Shown piece by piece: positions 1 through 7,161 of a stretch of 64,000 nucleotides of DNA. The DNA comes from Deltaproteobacteria bacterium. GTDB lineage: Bacteria > Desulfobacterota > Desulfobacteria > Desulfobacterales > UBA5852. Made by a program: the position numbers and the translations under genes. The stretch is taken from NCBI GenBank assembly GCA_020444045.1, contig JAHLLS010000002.1:248001-312000 (forward strand), written 5' to 3'. Each line of letters opens with the position of its first letter. Positions within the stretch are counted from its first letter, which is position 1. Below the pieces are notes generated by a model. That model did no database searches, had not been told where the DNA came from, and was given only the letters and a program-made list of their open reading frames with translations.

Positions 1-474
1 ATCACGGTCGATATCCTGCACACACCGGGGCACACCCCCGGCCACCTATGCCTCTTTTTTCATGAACCCGAAGTTCTTTTCCTGGCCGACTATGATCTGA
101 CCGCCTTCGGGCCCTGGTACGGCGACCGGCAGTCCAGCATTGCCGAGACCGAGGCCTCGGTCCGGCGCCTGCAAGGTCTGCCCGCGCGCTTCTGGCTGAC
201 CTGCCATGAGACCGGCGTGTTCGAAGCCGCTCCGCCCCCGCTATGGGACCGCTATTTGGATGTCATCCACCGCAGGCGTGCCGATCTGCTGGCCCTGCTG
301 ACCAAACCCCGCAGCATGAGGGAGATTGTTGACGCCTGGATCGTTTACAAACGACCACGCGAACCCCTGGCGTTTTACCGTCATGCCGAGCAGTCCCTGA
401 TGGAAAAGCATCTGGAGGAATTAATGGCCGTGGGGCAGGTCGTGCAGGAGGGCCGCCGTTATCGCCGCATCTGA
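1..474 (+). CDS. MBL-fold metallo-hydrolase, 5' end outside window
   Basis: Reading frame 1 is open from the first base and gives 157 residues, the C-terminal part of a metallo-beta-lactamase-fold hydrolase. The metal-ligand segment HTPGHTPGHL is at fragment residues 7-16 and the bridging-aspartate strand (LADYD) follows about 15 residues later. The last 80 residues are helical and basic, resembling the winged-helix tail found in many LACTB2/glyoxalase-II-like proteins. The HxHxDH motif must lie upstream, outside the window. Substrate unknown. No overlap with the downstream gene, which runs the other way. Confidence 0.85.
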   Translation: MTVDILHTPGHTPGHLCLFFHEPEVLFLADYDLTAFGPWYGDRQSSIAETEASVRRLQGLPARFWLTCHETGVFEAAPPPLWDRYLDVIHRRRADLLALLTKPRSMREIVDAWIVYKRPREPLAFYRHAEQSLMEKHLEELMAVGQVVQEGRRYRRI

Positions 475-487
475 AGCGCGGCCATCA

Positions 488-1147
488 TCAGGCCTCAAAG
501 GTTTTTAAAAAGGTATCCGCCGCTTCGATCGATCGCTCGATATCCCGGACCAGCACGTCCACATCGGCCTCGATGCGTCCCATTTCAGACCCCAGCGCAC
601 CCACGGCCTGGGCGTTTAAATTGTGCTTGAGATAAAGCACATAGTCGTTCAGACGGCTCAACACCGGGTCCATCTGGCTGCGAACCTGCACCATGGCACG
701 GTGAAGCTGGTTGTAACGCTCGCGCGTCCGCGTCAGGGACTGGCGGCTGTTGGAACGGAAGGTAGCATTGGTCATCTGCCCGATTTCCGCCTCCCATTCG
801 ACAAACAGGTCCGCTGCGATCTGCTCCACACTATCAATGCGTTCGTCGATGATGGACGCCCGCAGCTCGCAGTCTTCATAGTCGTCTTTCAGCTGCAGGT
901 AGACGTTTTCCAGTTCACCGCCCTGAAAACCAGTCAGTTCCTTGATCCGGGTCAGGGCATCCTTGAACTCCTCGGAAGCTTTGGCCTGGTCCTCGCGGGC
1001 GTTTTCGACCTCGTCTCTCAGCAGGTGGCGTTTTTCCTTTCCGAGGGTTTCCCACATGGAATAATAGGTGCTCCGGCAACCGGACCACAGTAAGCCCACC
1101 ACCACGAGGAATAAGATCGGGAGAATTCGCACTATTGTTGTTCGCAT
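488..1147 (-). CDS. DUF2959 family lipoprotein
   Basis: 219 residues. A signal peptide ends in a lipobox-like LLWSGC, placing the lipidated cysteine at about residue 24. The rest is almost entirely charged alpha-helix with heptad-like spacing, ending near the conserved stretch YLKHNLNAQAVGAL. This pattern, with the early YYSMWE segment, is what I know of DUF2959 proteins. It is probably an outer-membrane-anchored coiled-coil protein of unknown role. It ends 13 bases from the end of the MBL gene on the other strand, so the two converge. Confidence 0.8.
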   Translation of the reverse strand: MRTTIVRILPILFLVVVGLLWSGCRSTYYSMWETLGKEKRHLLRDEVENAREDQAKASEEFKDALTRIKELTGFQGGELENVYLQLKDDYEDCELRASIIDERIDSVEQIAADLFVEWEAEIGQMTNATFRSNSRQSLTRTRERYNQLHRAMVQVRSQMDPVLSRLNDYVLYLKHNLNAQAVGALGSEMGRIEADVDVLVRDIERSIEAADTFLKTFEA

Positions 1148-1269
1148 CGCTCGGTACTCCTTTGACCTGTTTTCGGTCCATCAAATCGTATGTAGCTTAA
1201 ACCCGGACCGATAGATTCCTTGCCGGGACCGGCACGAAACCGGACGGCCCGTTTCCTCAGACGACCGGG

Positions 1270-2064
1270 TTATGCCAGCATGTGGTTGAATTCCGTAAGA
1301 ATGACCGTCATCAGCTCCTGGCCGATAATGATACCGAAATCGATCATCTGGGGCCCGTATTTTTTCCCCGTATGGCTGCGAAAGGTCGCCTTGATCTCCT
1401 CCAGGCGCTGCATGCCGCCGGGGTAGCGAATAACGAAATCCGCCACCGAAGGATTGAAGAAAGCCACCATATCCCACAAGGTGTCGGTGAAGTTATCCGG
1501 CCCCCATCGGAATTTGTCGGCATCGTAGAGGCAGTCCGATAAAAAGCAGGCGGCGGCGGTCGGTGGCAGCTTGATCCGCTGAAAGGCTTCGTGATTGCGA
1601 ATCGCGTAACAGATTTCATCGATCTCATCACCGGTGAAGGCAAAGGCCGCCAGCGCCTTCCGGGCGTAGCGTGCACCTTCAACGGCATGGTCCTTCTGTT
1701 TGCGGTGGATGTCGTGCAGCAGGCCGGCGGCCTGGCTGACGATGCTGATGCGTTGGTTGCGTGTTTCGGAATATCCCGCACGACGCCCCTCGATCAGCGA
1801 TAGCGCCCCGGCATCCGTCGCGACCTTGAGGGCATGTTTCATCCCGTGCCCGAAATCGTCTTCCAGCCGTTCGGCCACAAAACCGCGCAATTCCAAAAGT
1901 AGCGGGTCGTGGTTTAAATAGCGCCGGGCACACGATAGATCGTCGGCATGGGCACGGTAAAAATCGGGCAAGGGCAGGCGCGCAGCGATCTCCCGTGCCT
2001 TTTGCTTCAGGATGGCATAGACCGCCGCGGCTTCATCCGGTAAATGCGGTGGTTTATAAACCAT
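1270..2064 (-). CDS. HD-domain phosphohydrolase-like protein
   Basis: 264 residues. The order H (DFGHGMKHAL, about residue 75), HD (GLLHDIHR, about residue 117), a further H (RNHEAF) and D (LYDADKFRWG) fits the metal-binding pattern of the HD superfamily. Many such enzymes hydrolyse phosphate esters of nucleotides. Substrate cannot be read from sequence. No signal peptide or membrane segment is seen, so it is probably cytoplasmic. It stands alone, in the same direction as the DUF2959 gene but 122 bases from it. Confidence 0.75.
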   Translation of the reverse strand: MVYKPPHLPDEAAAVYAILKQKAREIAARLPLPDFYRAHADDLSCARRYLNHDPLLLELRGFVAERLEDDFGHGMKHALKVATDAGALSLIEGRRAGYSETRNQRISIVSQAAGLLHDIHRKQKDHAVEGARYARKALAAFAFTGDEIDEICYAIRNHEAFQRIKLPPTAAACFLSDCLYDADKFRWGPDNFTDTLWDMVAFFNPSVADFVIRYPGGMQRLEEIKATFRSHTGKKYGPQMIDFGIIIGQELMTVILTEFNHMLA

Positions 2065-2174
2065 GGCCCCTCGTCTCCACCGGTCGGGGGAAAACCGCCG
2101 GAATCATCACATAAAGGGGAACGGCCCATCAGTCGAAAATTTGGCGCGCGGCCCCGACATCACGCCAACGAAAA

Positions 2175-2206
2175 AGGGAGATGCATGACGCACCATGCAT
2201 CTCCCT
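2175..2206 (-). terminator. Rho-independent terminator of the small secreted-protein gene
   Basis: A perfect 12-bp inverted repeat (AGGGAGATGCAT with an 8-base loop) is followed, on the minus strand, by TTTTTCG. It lies 66 bases beyond the stop codon of the minus-strand gene ending at 2273, as expected for its terminator. Confidence 0.8.
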
Positions 2207-2272
2207 CTGATCATCGGGCCGTCGTCATGACGGTAAAAATGAAACCCCGGTCACGCCTGCCACTGGAGGTTG

Positions 2273-2758
2273 TCAGTCGATCATCGCGTATTCGTAGCCA
2301 CAGACTTTCCACCGGCCGTCTTCGTTCACTAGATCGACCACTTCGTCCAGGTGATAGGTTTCGCCCATATTCATGATTTTGAGAAAGTAGGCGAATGTCG
2401 GATGAATGGCGCGCTTCATGGAACAGGTTACCTGTACCTGGGCAGACGCTTCGTCCTGGGCCAGCACGGCGGTCTGAACGTGAAAAAGCTGCATGCGGGG
2501 ATAGGCGGCGCTGAACCCTTTGGCACGTGCCTCCGCTTCAACCTCATAAAACAAATCGCCCACAAGGTCCTGATCCTCCAGCAGATCGCCGCACATGCGC
2601 TCGGTCACAGCAGGGGATAATTTATAGAAGGCTTTAGTGAACGCTATTGCCGCCTTCACCGGTGTCTCCTTTGTCTCTGCCGCCACCAGAACAACCTGCA
2701 CCAGTATGCCCAGAAGGACCACCAGCGCCAGGGGAATCAACTTGCGGAACCTATCCAT
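2273..2758 (-). CDS. secreted protein of unknown function
   Basis: 161 residues starting with a clear Sec signal (MDRFRK, then a long hydrophobic core, cut near VAAE at about residue 28). The mature part has two cysteines (CGD and CSMK) and a C-terminal pattern EVVDLVNEDGRWKVCGYE. That resembles the NTF2-like/DUF4878 lumazine-style fold, where the last strands carry a GxWKV motif; this is an inference from the motif only. Monocistronic: a terminator follows it and the nrdJ promoter region lies divergently upstream. Confidence 0.7.
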   Translation of the reverse strand: MDRFRKLIPLALVVLLGILVQVVLVAAETKETPVKAAIAFTKAFYKLSPAVTERMCGDLLEDQDLVGDLFYEVEAEARAKGFSAAYPRMQLFHVQTAVLAQDEASAQVQVTCSMKRAIHPTFAYFLKIMNMGETYHLDEVVDLVNEDGRWKVCGYEYAMID

Positions 2759-2944
2759 CGATCATGTTCTCCTTTCCCATCGTCGACTAATTGAAACGGC
2801 ACGCTTCGGAGGCACCGCCCCGTTATGCATATGAACATGTCGATACCATAGAATAGCCGCCCTGCCAAGACCTCCCGCCGTGTGTTTCGACAAATATCGA
2901 ATAATAAAATGGCTGCCGGAGATCGGAGGCAATTTGCGATCGAA

Positions 2945-2991
2945 ATGGTAAATGTTGGGCCAAATATTCCTTGACACACTATATATAGTAT
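2945..2991 (+). promoter_or_regulatory. nrdJ promoter region with NrdR box and weaker second box
   Basis: Positions 2976-2991 read ACACTATATATAGTAT, 15 of 16 bases of the NrdR-box consensus ACACWATATATWGTGT. A consensus -35 hexamer TTGACA (2971-2976) abuts it, so bound NrdR would cover the core promoter. At 2945-2960, exactly 31 bp upstream, is a weaker match (9 of 16, sharing the ATGTTG half). Tandem boxes three helical turns apart are typical of NrdR targets. The -10 element is not clear. No nrdR gene is in the window. Confidence 0.8.
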
Positions 2992-3085
2992 GAGAGATCT
3001 CGACTCGTTGCGAGCCGCCCGGCTGAAGGTCTGCTCCTACCCGTTTTCAGATCCGACGCCAAACGTATCGCGTCACGAGAAGTAT

Positions 3086-3111
3086 CTTCCTGTTCCCCCC
3101 GGAACAGGAAG
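3086..3111 (+). other. hairpin in the nrdJ 5' leader
   Basis: A perfect 11-bp stem (CTTCCTGTTCC paired with GGAACAGGAAG) closes a CCCC tetraloop, about 120 bases before the chosen nrdJ start. No run of T follows directly; a T-rich segment comes 25 bases later. It may stabilise the leader or act as an attenuator. I do not see the conserved boxes of a cobalamin riboswitch. Confidence 0.5.
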
Positions 3112-3232
3112 TCAAAATGCATCGGGCAACCATGCTTTTTGTTTCTTCCTGCTTACATTAATATCATCAGCACTGAACGCATCCACGTTCCGCTGTTTTA
3201 ACTGGACCCAACAGACTGCCCCGGAGGTTTTC

Positions 3233-5722
3233 ATGACCGAACGATGTCGCTTTGTTTTAACCGAAGACGGACGGCTGGACCTGTCCGCCTATCGATGGGA
3301 TGACCACCGTTTTACCGATTTGATGACCCGTGCCGGGACAGCGACCACAGATACGGCCATGAGCATCAGTCGCCATTTGCGCAAAGAGATCGACAAGATC
3401 GAAGAGCGGACCATCACCATGTCGGTCATCGAAAAAATCATCGATGACAAGCTGCAGGAATTCGGACTGGACGCCGCCAACCCCGTCAAGCTCGATGTTA
3501 GCGTTTTCAAGAAGAAAGGCCCCAACCTCAGCGGAAACGCCAAAACCGTTTTGGAGCGTCGCTACCTAAAAAAAGACCCCAACGGCAAAGTGATCGAGTC
3601 GCCGGACAAAATGTTCCGCCGGGTGGCCCGCCACATCGCCAAAGCGGAACTGGCCTACGGCAGCCAGGAACAGGCCGATGAAATGGAAGACGCCTTCTAC
3701 GACCTCATGACCGAATTCCGCTTCCTGCCCAATTCTCCGACCCTGATGAATGCCGGCCGGCGGTTGGGACAGTTGGCCGCCTGTTTTGTCCTGCCGGTGG
3801 AAGACAGCATGGAAGACATTTTCAACTCCCTGCACCACGCTGCCATGATTCATAAATCCGGCGGCGGAACCGGTTTTTCCTTCTCGCGCCTGCGCCCCAA
3901 AGACAGCCGGGTGGGCACAACCGGCGGGGTTGCCTCAGGCCCGGTGTCTTTCATGAAGATCTTCAACACCGCCACCGAACAGGTCAAACAGGGCGGCACC
4001 CGCCGAGGCGCCAACATGGCCATTCTGCGGGTGGACCACCCGGACATCATGGAATTTATCTACTGTAAAAAGGAGCAGGGGTCGCTCAATAATTTCAACA
4101 TCTCAGTCGGCGTCACGGAAGCCTTTATGACGGCGGTGGAAAGTGGATCAGATTACGATCTTGTGAACCCCCGGGACAACAGCGTCACCGGCCAGCTCAA
4201 CGCCCGTGAAGTCTACGATGCCTTAGTCAAACAAGCCTGGGACAACGGCGATCCCGGAATCATTTTTCTGGATCGTCTCAACCGCGACAACCCCACCCCC
4301 GAGCTGGGTGCCATCGAGAGCACCAACCCCTGCGGCGAGCAGCCCCTGCTTCCTATGGAAGCCTGCAATCTGGGCTCCATCAATCTGGCCAAATTCGTCA
4401 TCCGGGAAGATGATACTGCCGTTATCGATTTTGATGAACTGCGGGAAACTGTCAAACTGGCCGTCCGTTTTCTTGACAACACCATTGATTGCTCGCGCTA
4501 TCCGCTGCCGGAAATCGACGCCATGGTCAAAGGCAATCGCAAGATCGGGCTGGGCGTGATGGGCTTTGCCGACATGCTCTACCAGTTGGGGATCCCCTAC
4601 AACTCAGAAGAGGCCTTGAAAATGGCCGAGGCGGTCATGCGCACCGTCCAGGAAAGCGCCCGGGAAGCGTCCCGCCTGCTGGCGGAAAAGCGTGGTCCCT
4701 TTCCGAATATCGACAAGAGCATCTACAAGGACAGTGAAAAGAACCAGCTGCGCAACGCCACCACAACCACCATCGCGCCCACCGGCACCCTCAGTATCAT
4801 CGCCGGCTGCTCAAGCGGCATCGAGCCGCTCTTTGCCCTCAGTTTCGTACGCACGGTCATGGACAACGACCGGTTGATCGAAGTCAATCCGGTGTTTGAG
4901 GCGGTTGCCCGGGCCCATGGTTTTTACTCCGAAGAATTGATGAACAAGATTGCGCAAAGCGGCTCCATCCAAGATTTCGAGGAAATCCCCCCTGAAATTC
5001 GCAAGGTTTTCGCCACCGCCCACGACGTTTCGCCGGAATGGCATATCCGCATGCAGGCCGCTTTTCAGAAATACACCGACAACGCGGTGTCCAAAACTGT
5101 CAATCTGCCGCGTGACGCCACGGTGGAAGACGTCAAGAAAATCTACGACCTGGCCTACGATCTGATGTGCAAGGGCGTCACCATTTATCGTGACGGCAGC
5201 AAAGAAAATCAGGTTCTGGCCTTCAATCAGAAAGAAGATTCCCGCACCCGTTTCCTGCGGGCCGTCAAGGAACGGCCAGAAACCCTCGAGGGATTCACCA
5301 CCCGCATGAAAACCGGGATGGGCCATCTCTATGTTACAGTGACCGAATATGAAGGCCGCCCGTTCGAAGTCTTCGCCACCATCGGCAAATCCGGGCGCTC
5401 GACTGCCGCCAAGGCCGAAGCTGTCGGCCGACTGGTCTCCCTGGCCCTGCGCTCCGGTGTCAACGTGGGTGACATTGTAAAACAGCTCTCGGGCATCGGC
5501 GGCGAATACCCGGTGTTTCAGTCCGGAGGCCTGGTGCTCTCCATCCCGGACGCTATTGCCAGAATCCTGGAAAAACGCTACCTGAAAAATCCCAATGGAA
5601 CGAAGACGGGATCGCACAGCAAAAGTCTTCTTGGAGAAAAATGCCCCGAATGCGATCAGACCATCAGCTTTGAAGAAGGCTGCATGACCTGCCACTTTTG
5701 CGGCTTCACCAAATGCGGCTAA
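3233..5722 (+). CDS. nrdJ: B12-dependent class II ribonucleotide reductase
   Basis: 829 residues from the ATG at 3233, chosen because GGAGG sits 5 bases upstream; the frame stays open back to 2990 but that would run through the promoter. The enzyme reduces ribonucleotides to deoxyribonucleotides using adenosylcobalamin. NPCGE, with the thiyl-radical cysteine C367 between N365 and E369, and the redox pair C184 (AACFVLP) and C378 (ACNLGS) have the same spacing (367 to 378) as in the Thermotoga enzyme. A C-terminal cysteine-rich tail (CPEC, CMTCHFC) fits the re-reducing zinc-ribbon end of this subtype. Oxygen-independent but oxygen-tolerant, it complements the class III enzyme encoded just downstream on the other strand. 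Confidence 0.95.
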   Translation: MTERCRFVLTEDGRLDLSAYRWDDHRFTDLMTRAGTATTDTAMSISRHLRKEIDKIEERTITMSVIEKIIDDKLQEFGLDAANPVKLDVSVFKKKGPNLSGNAKTVLERRYLKKDPNGKVIESPDKMFRRVARHIAKAELAYGSQEQADEMEDAFYDLMTEFRFLPNSPTLMNAGRRLGQLAACFVLPVEDSMEDIFNSLHHAAMIHKSGGGTGFSFSRLRPKDSRVGTTGGVASGPVSFMKIFNTATEQVKQGGTRRGANMAILRVDHPDIMEFIYCKKEQGSLNNFNISVGVTEAFMTAVESGSDYDLVNPRDNSVTGQLNAREVYDALVKQAWDNGDPGIIFLDRLNRDNPTPELGAIESTNPCGEQPLLPMEACNLGSINLAKFVIREDDTAVIDFDELRETVKLAVRFLDNTIDCSRYPLPEIDAMVKGNRKIGLGVMGFADMLYQLGIPYNSEEALKMAEAVMRTVQESAREASRLLAEKRGPFPNIDKSIYKDSEKNQLRNATTTTIAPTGTLSIIAGCSSGIEPLFALSFVRTVMDNDRLIEVNPVFEAVARAHGFYSEELMNKIAQSGSIQDFEEIPPEIRKVFATAHDVSPEWHIRMQAAFQKYTDNAVSKTVNLPRDATVEDVKKIYDLAYDLMCKGVTIYRDGSKENQVLAFNQKEDSRTRFLRAVKERPETLEGFTTRMKTGMGHLYVTVTEYEGRPFEVFATIGKSGRSTAAKAEAVGRLVSLALRSGVNVGDIVKQLSGIGGEYPVFQSGGLVLSIPDAIARILEKRYLKNPNGTKTGSHSKSLLGEKCPECDQTISFEEGCMTCHFCGFTKCG

Positions 5723-5865
5723 GGGTATAAATTTTGAGTATTGATTAAGAATTATGTATTGAGAATCATAGCAGAGTTCATCTACGAGGAAAAGAATTAG
5801 AAATCAGGAAGGTAATTTAGAAAATCCCAGATGATCGTCAAAAAGAAATGAACGTATTGGAATAG

Positions 5866-5896
5866 AAAAAGGGCGCACTGCCATGCGCCCTTTTCT
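5866..5896 (+). terminator. Rho-independent terminator after nrdJ
   Basis: The stem GGGCGCA / TGCGCCC with a 6-base loop is flanked by AAAA before and TTTTCT after, so it could work in both directions. It is 149 bases past the nrdJ stop codon. Confidence 0.85.
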
Positions 5897-6065
5897 AATT
5901 TAGCGGACTTAACATTGGAGTACGGAGCCTCAAAAGAGTTAAGTAAATCTTAGCGCATTTGTGCGTTAAGACGGGCCGCTTTCGCTTTGTACTAAGCATT
6001 TAGATATTCATTCAAGCGACCGGTTTTGTCAAGCAAAAATCCATGCTCCAGAAACGGAGATCTTG

Positions 6066-6203
6066 TTGGCTGATAAGAGCAACAAGCGTCGCCGGATAGT
6101 CGGGTATGTTTTCCGCGCGTGGATAACACGCAAGGATGGTACCCAAGACTGGGCTCGTGACCATGGCCTTAAAGCCTGGCGCATTCCAGTCTACAGAGAT
6201 TAG
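6066..6203 (+). CDS. possible small basic protein, 45 residues
   Basis: An open frame with a TTG start (GGAG 6 bases upstream) encodes a 45-residue protein rich in arginine and lysine, with the core RIVGYVFRAWITRKDG and the end WRIPVYRD. The alternation of aromatic and basic residues and the compact ending look like a folded small protein rather than chance. I have a vague memory of similar short proteins in related bacteria but cannot verify it. A strong hairpin terminator follows 135 bases later. The region could instead be a structured RNA. Confidence 0.45.
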   Translation: MADKSNKRRRIVGYVFRAWITRKDGTQDWARDHGLKAWRIPVYRD

Positions 6204-6236
6204 CCGGGGATTGATCCTGTTTTAGAAACCGGGATA

Positions 6237-6263
6237 GCCCCCACCTGGGAACAGAACGGGGGC
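6237..6263 (+). other. GCCCCC/GGGGGC hairpin
   Basis: A 6-bp perfect G+C stem with a 15-base loop lies between the small open frame and the larger inverted repeat. A T-run begins 7 bases after it. It may be a weak terminator or part of a structured RNA. Confidence 0.4.
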
Positions 6264-6284
6264 AACAACGTTTTTAATGGTGAT

Positions 6285-6333
6285 TTATCTGCCTATCGGA
6301 AGACCGCTTCGTGGGCTTCCGATAGGCAGATAA
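6285..6333. repeat. perfect 18-bp inverted repeat
   Basis: The arms TTATCTGCCTATCGGAAG (6285-6302) and its exact complement (6316-6333) flank a 13-base spacer. It is longer than a usual terminator and has no T-tract. Together with the next hairpin it makes a double stem-loop between the + strand unit and the convergent nrdG gene. It could be the remnant end of a small mobile element or an RNA-processing site. Confidence 0.7.
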
Positions 6334-6337
6334 AGGA

Positions 6338-6378
6338 ACGGCCCGGGGTCGCAAAGACCTCCGGGCCGTCTGTCTTTT
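6338..6378 (+). terminator. strong terminator hairpin
   Basis: ACGGCCCGG-GGTC pairs with GACC-(T)-CCGGGCCGT, a 13-bp stem with one bulge and a 5-base loop, followed by CTGTCTTTT on the + strand. It ends the + strand unit before the convergent nrdG gene. Confidence 0.75.
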
Positions 6379-6450
6379 GGCGATAACGTTTCGCTGGAGA
6401 AGTGCAGGAGATGTCGGTGTCAGATCAGGTCAGGTGTCGCAGGAGCGCTT

Positions 6451-7146
6451 TCATCGCACGAAGCAGCATTCAACCATCGGTTCAACAATCCCTTTCAGGC
6501 CTAACAGTTCGTTATCGTCAAAAATATGGTCCCTGGACGATCCTGCATCAGGATCGAGGGTTTCTTTAGCACAAAATTTCTGAATTGCATAGGTTTCAGC
6601 GCCCTTTATCAGCCCCCCGATACTGGCTATCGTCTCCGCATTCACCAGCGGACGAAAACAGGTGGTACGAAACTCATACGGCAACCCCGAAGCCATGATC
6701 AGTTGGATACTGGCTTTGATGGCCGCGGCCGGATTCTGCCGGCACAGGGACGGCGCATAGTGGTCGGGGTCTGTCTTGACGTCCATGGCCACATAATCGA
6801 TCAAGTTTTCCCGAATCAGGGTCTGCAGCACTTCCGGTGCGCTGCCGTTGGTATCCAGCTTGACCGTGTAACCTAATTCCTGGACGGCACGGCATAAATC
6901 CGGCAACCCCTTTTGCAGGGTGGGCTCCCCGCCCGTCAGGACGACCCCGTCCAAAAGCCCCCGTCGGGCCTTGAGATATGCCAGGACATCACTTTCCGGC
7001 ACCGACCGATCGCTGTCTCTCCGGGCCAGTTCAGGATTGTGGCAATAGGGGCAGTGAAAATTGCAACCGCTTAAAAAAACAACCGCGCTCAAGCGCCCTG
7101 GATAGTCGATCATGGAGACTTTTTGCAACCCGCCAATGTGAACCAT
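6451..7146 (-). CDS. nrdG: anaerobic ribonucleotide reductase activase, radical SAM
   Basis: 231 residues. The 4Fe-4S radical-SAM motif is CNFHCPYC at about residues 28-35, preceded by the family segment SMIDYPGRLSAVVFLSG, and followed by the SAM-binding GGEPT. The protein makes the glycyl radical on NrdD at the expense of S-adenosylmethionine. It starts 15 bases after the nrdD stop codon, so the two are co-transcribed. Its length and IDYPG segment fit the NrdG-like, PflA-related subtype common in strict anaerobes. Confidence 0.92.
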   Translation of the reverse strand: MVHIGGLQKVSMIDYPGRLSAVVFLSGCNFHCPYCHNPELARRDSDRSVPESDVLAYLKARRGLLDGVVLTGGEPTLQKGLPDLCRAVQELGYTVKLDTNGSAPEVLQTLIRENLIDYVAMDVKTDPDHYAPSLCRQNPAAAIKASIQLIMASGLPYEFRTTCFRPLVNAETIASIGGLIKGAETYAIQKFCAKETLDPDAGSSRDHIFDDNELLGLKGIVEPMVECCFVR

Positions 7147-7161
7147 GCCGAAGCGTCTCTC

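Noticed and set aside
2990..3232. 81-codon N-terminal extension of nrdJ
   Set aside because: It would start inside the NrdR box and has no ribosome-binding site, while the ATG at 3233 has GGAGG at ideal distance and gives the usual start of the protein.
2993..3232. cobalamin riboswitch upstream of nrdJ
   Set aside because: Expected for a B12-dependent enzyme, but none of the conserved boxes is visible in the leader; only a simple hairpin is present.
6066..6263. 6S RNA or other large structured RNA in the nrdJ-nrdG gap
   Set aside because: The GCCCCCACC...GGGGGC hairpin suggested it, but I could not pair the 5' and 3' halves into the long rod expected for 6S RNA.
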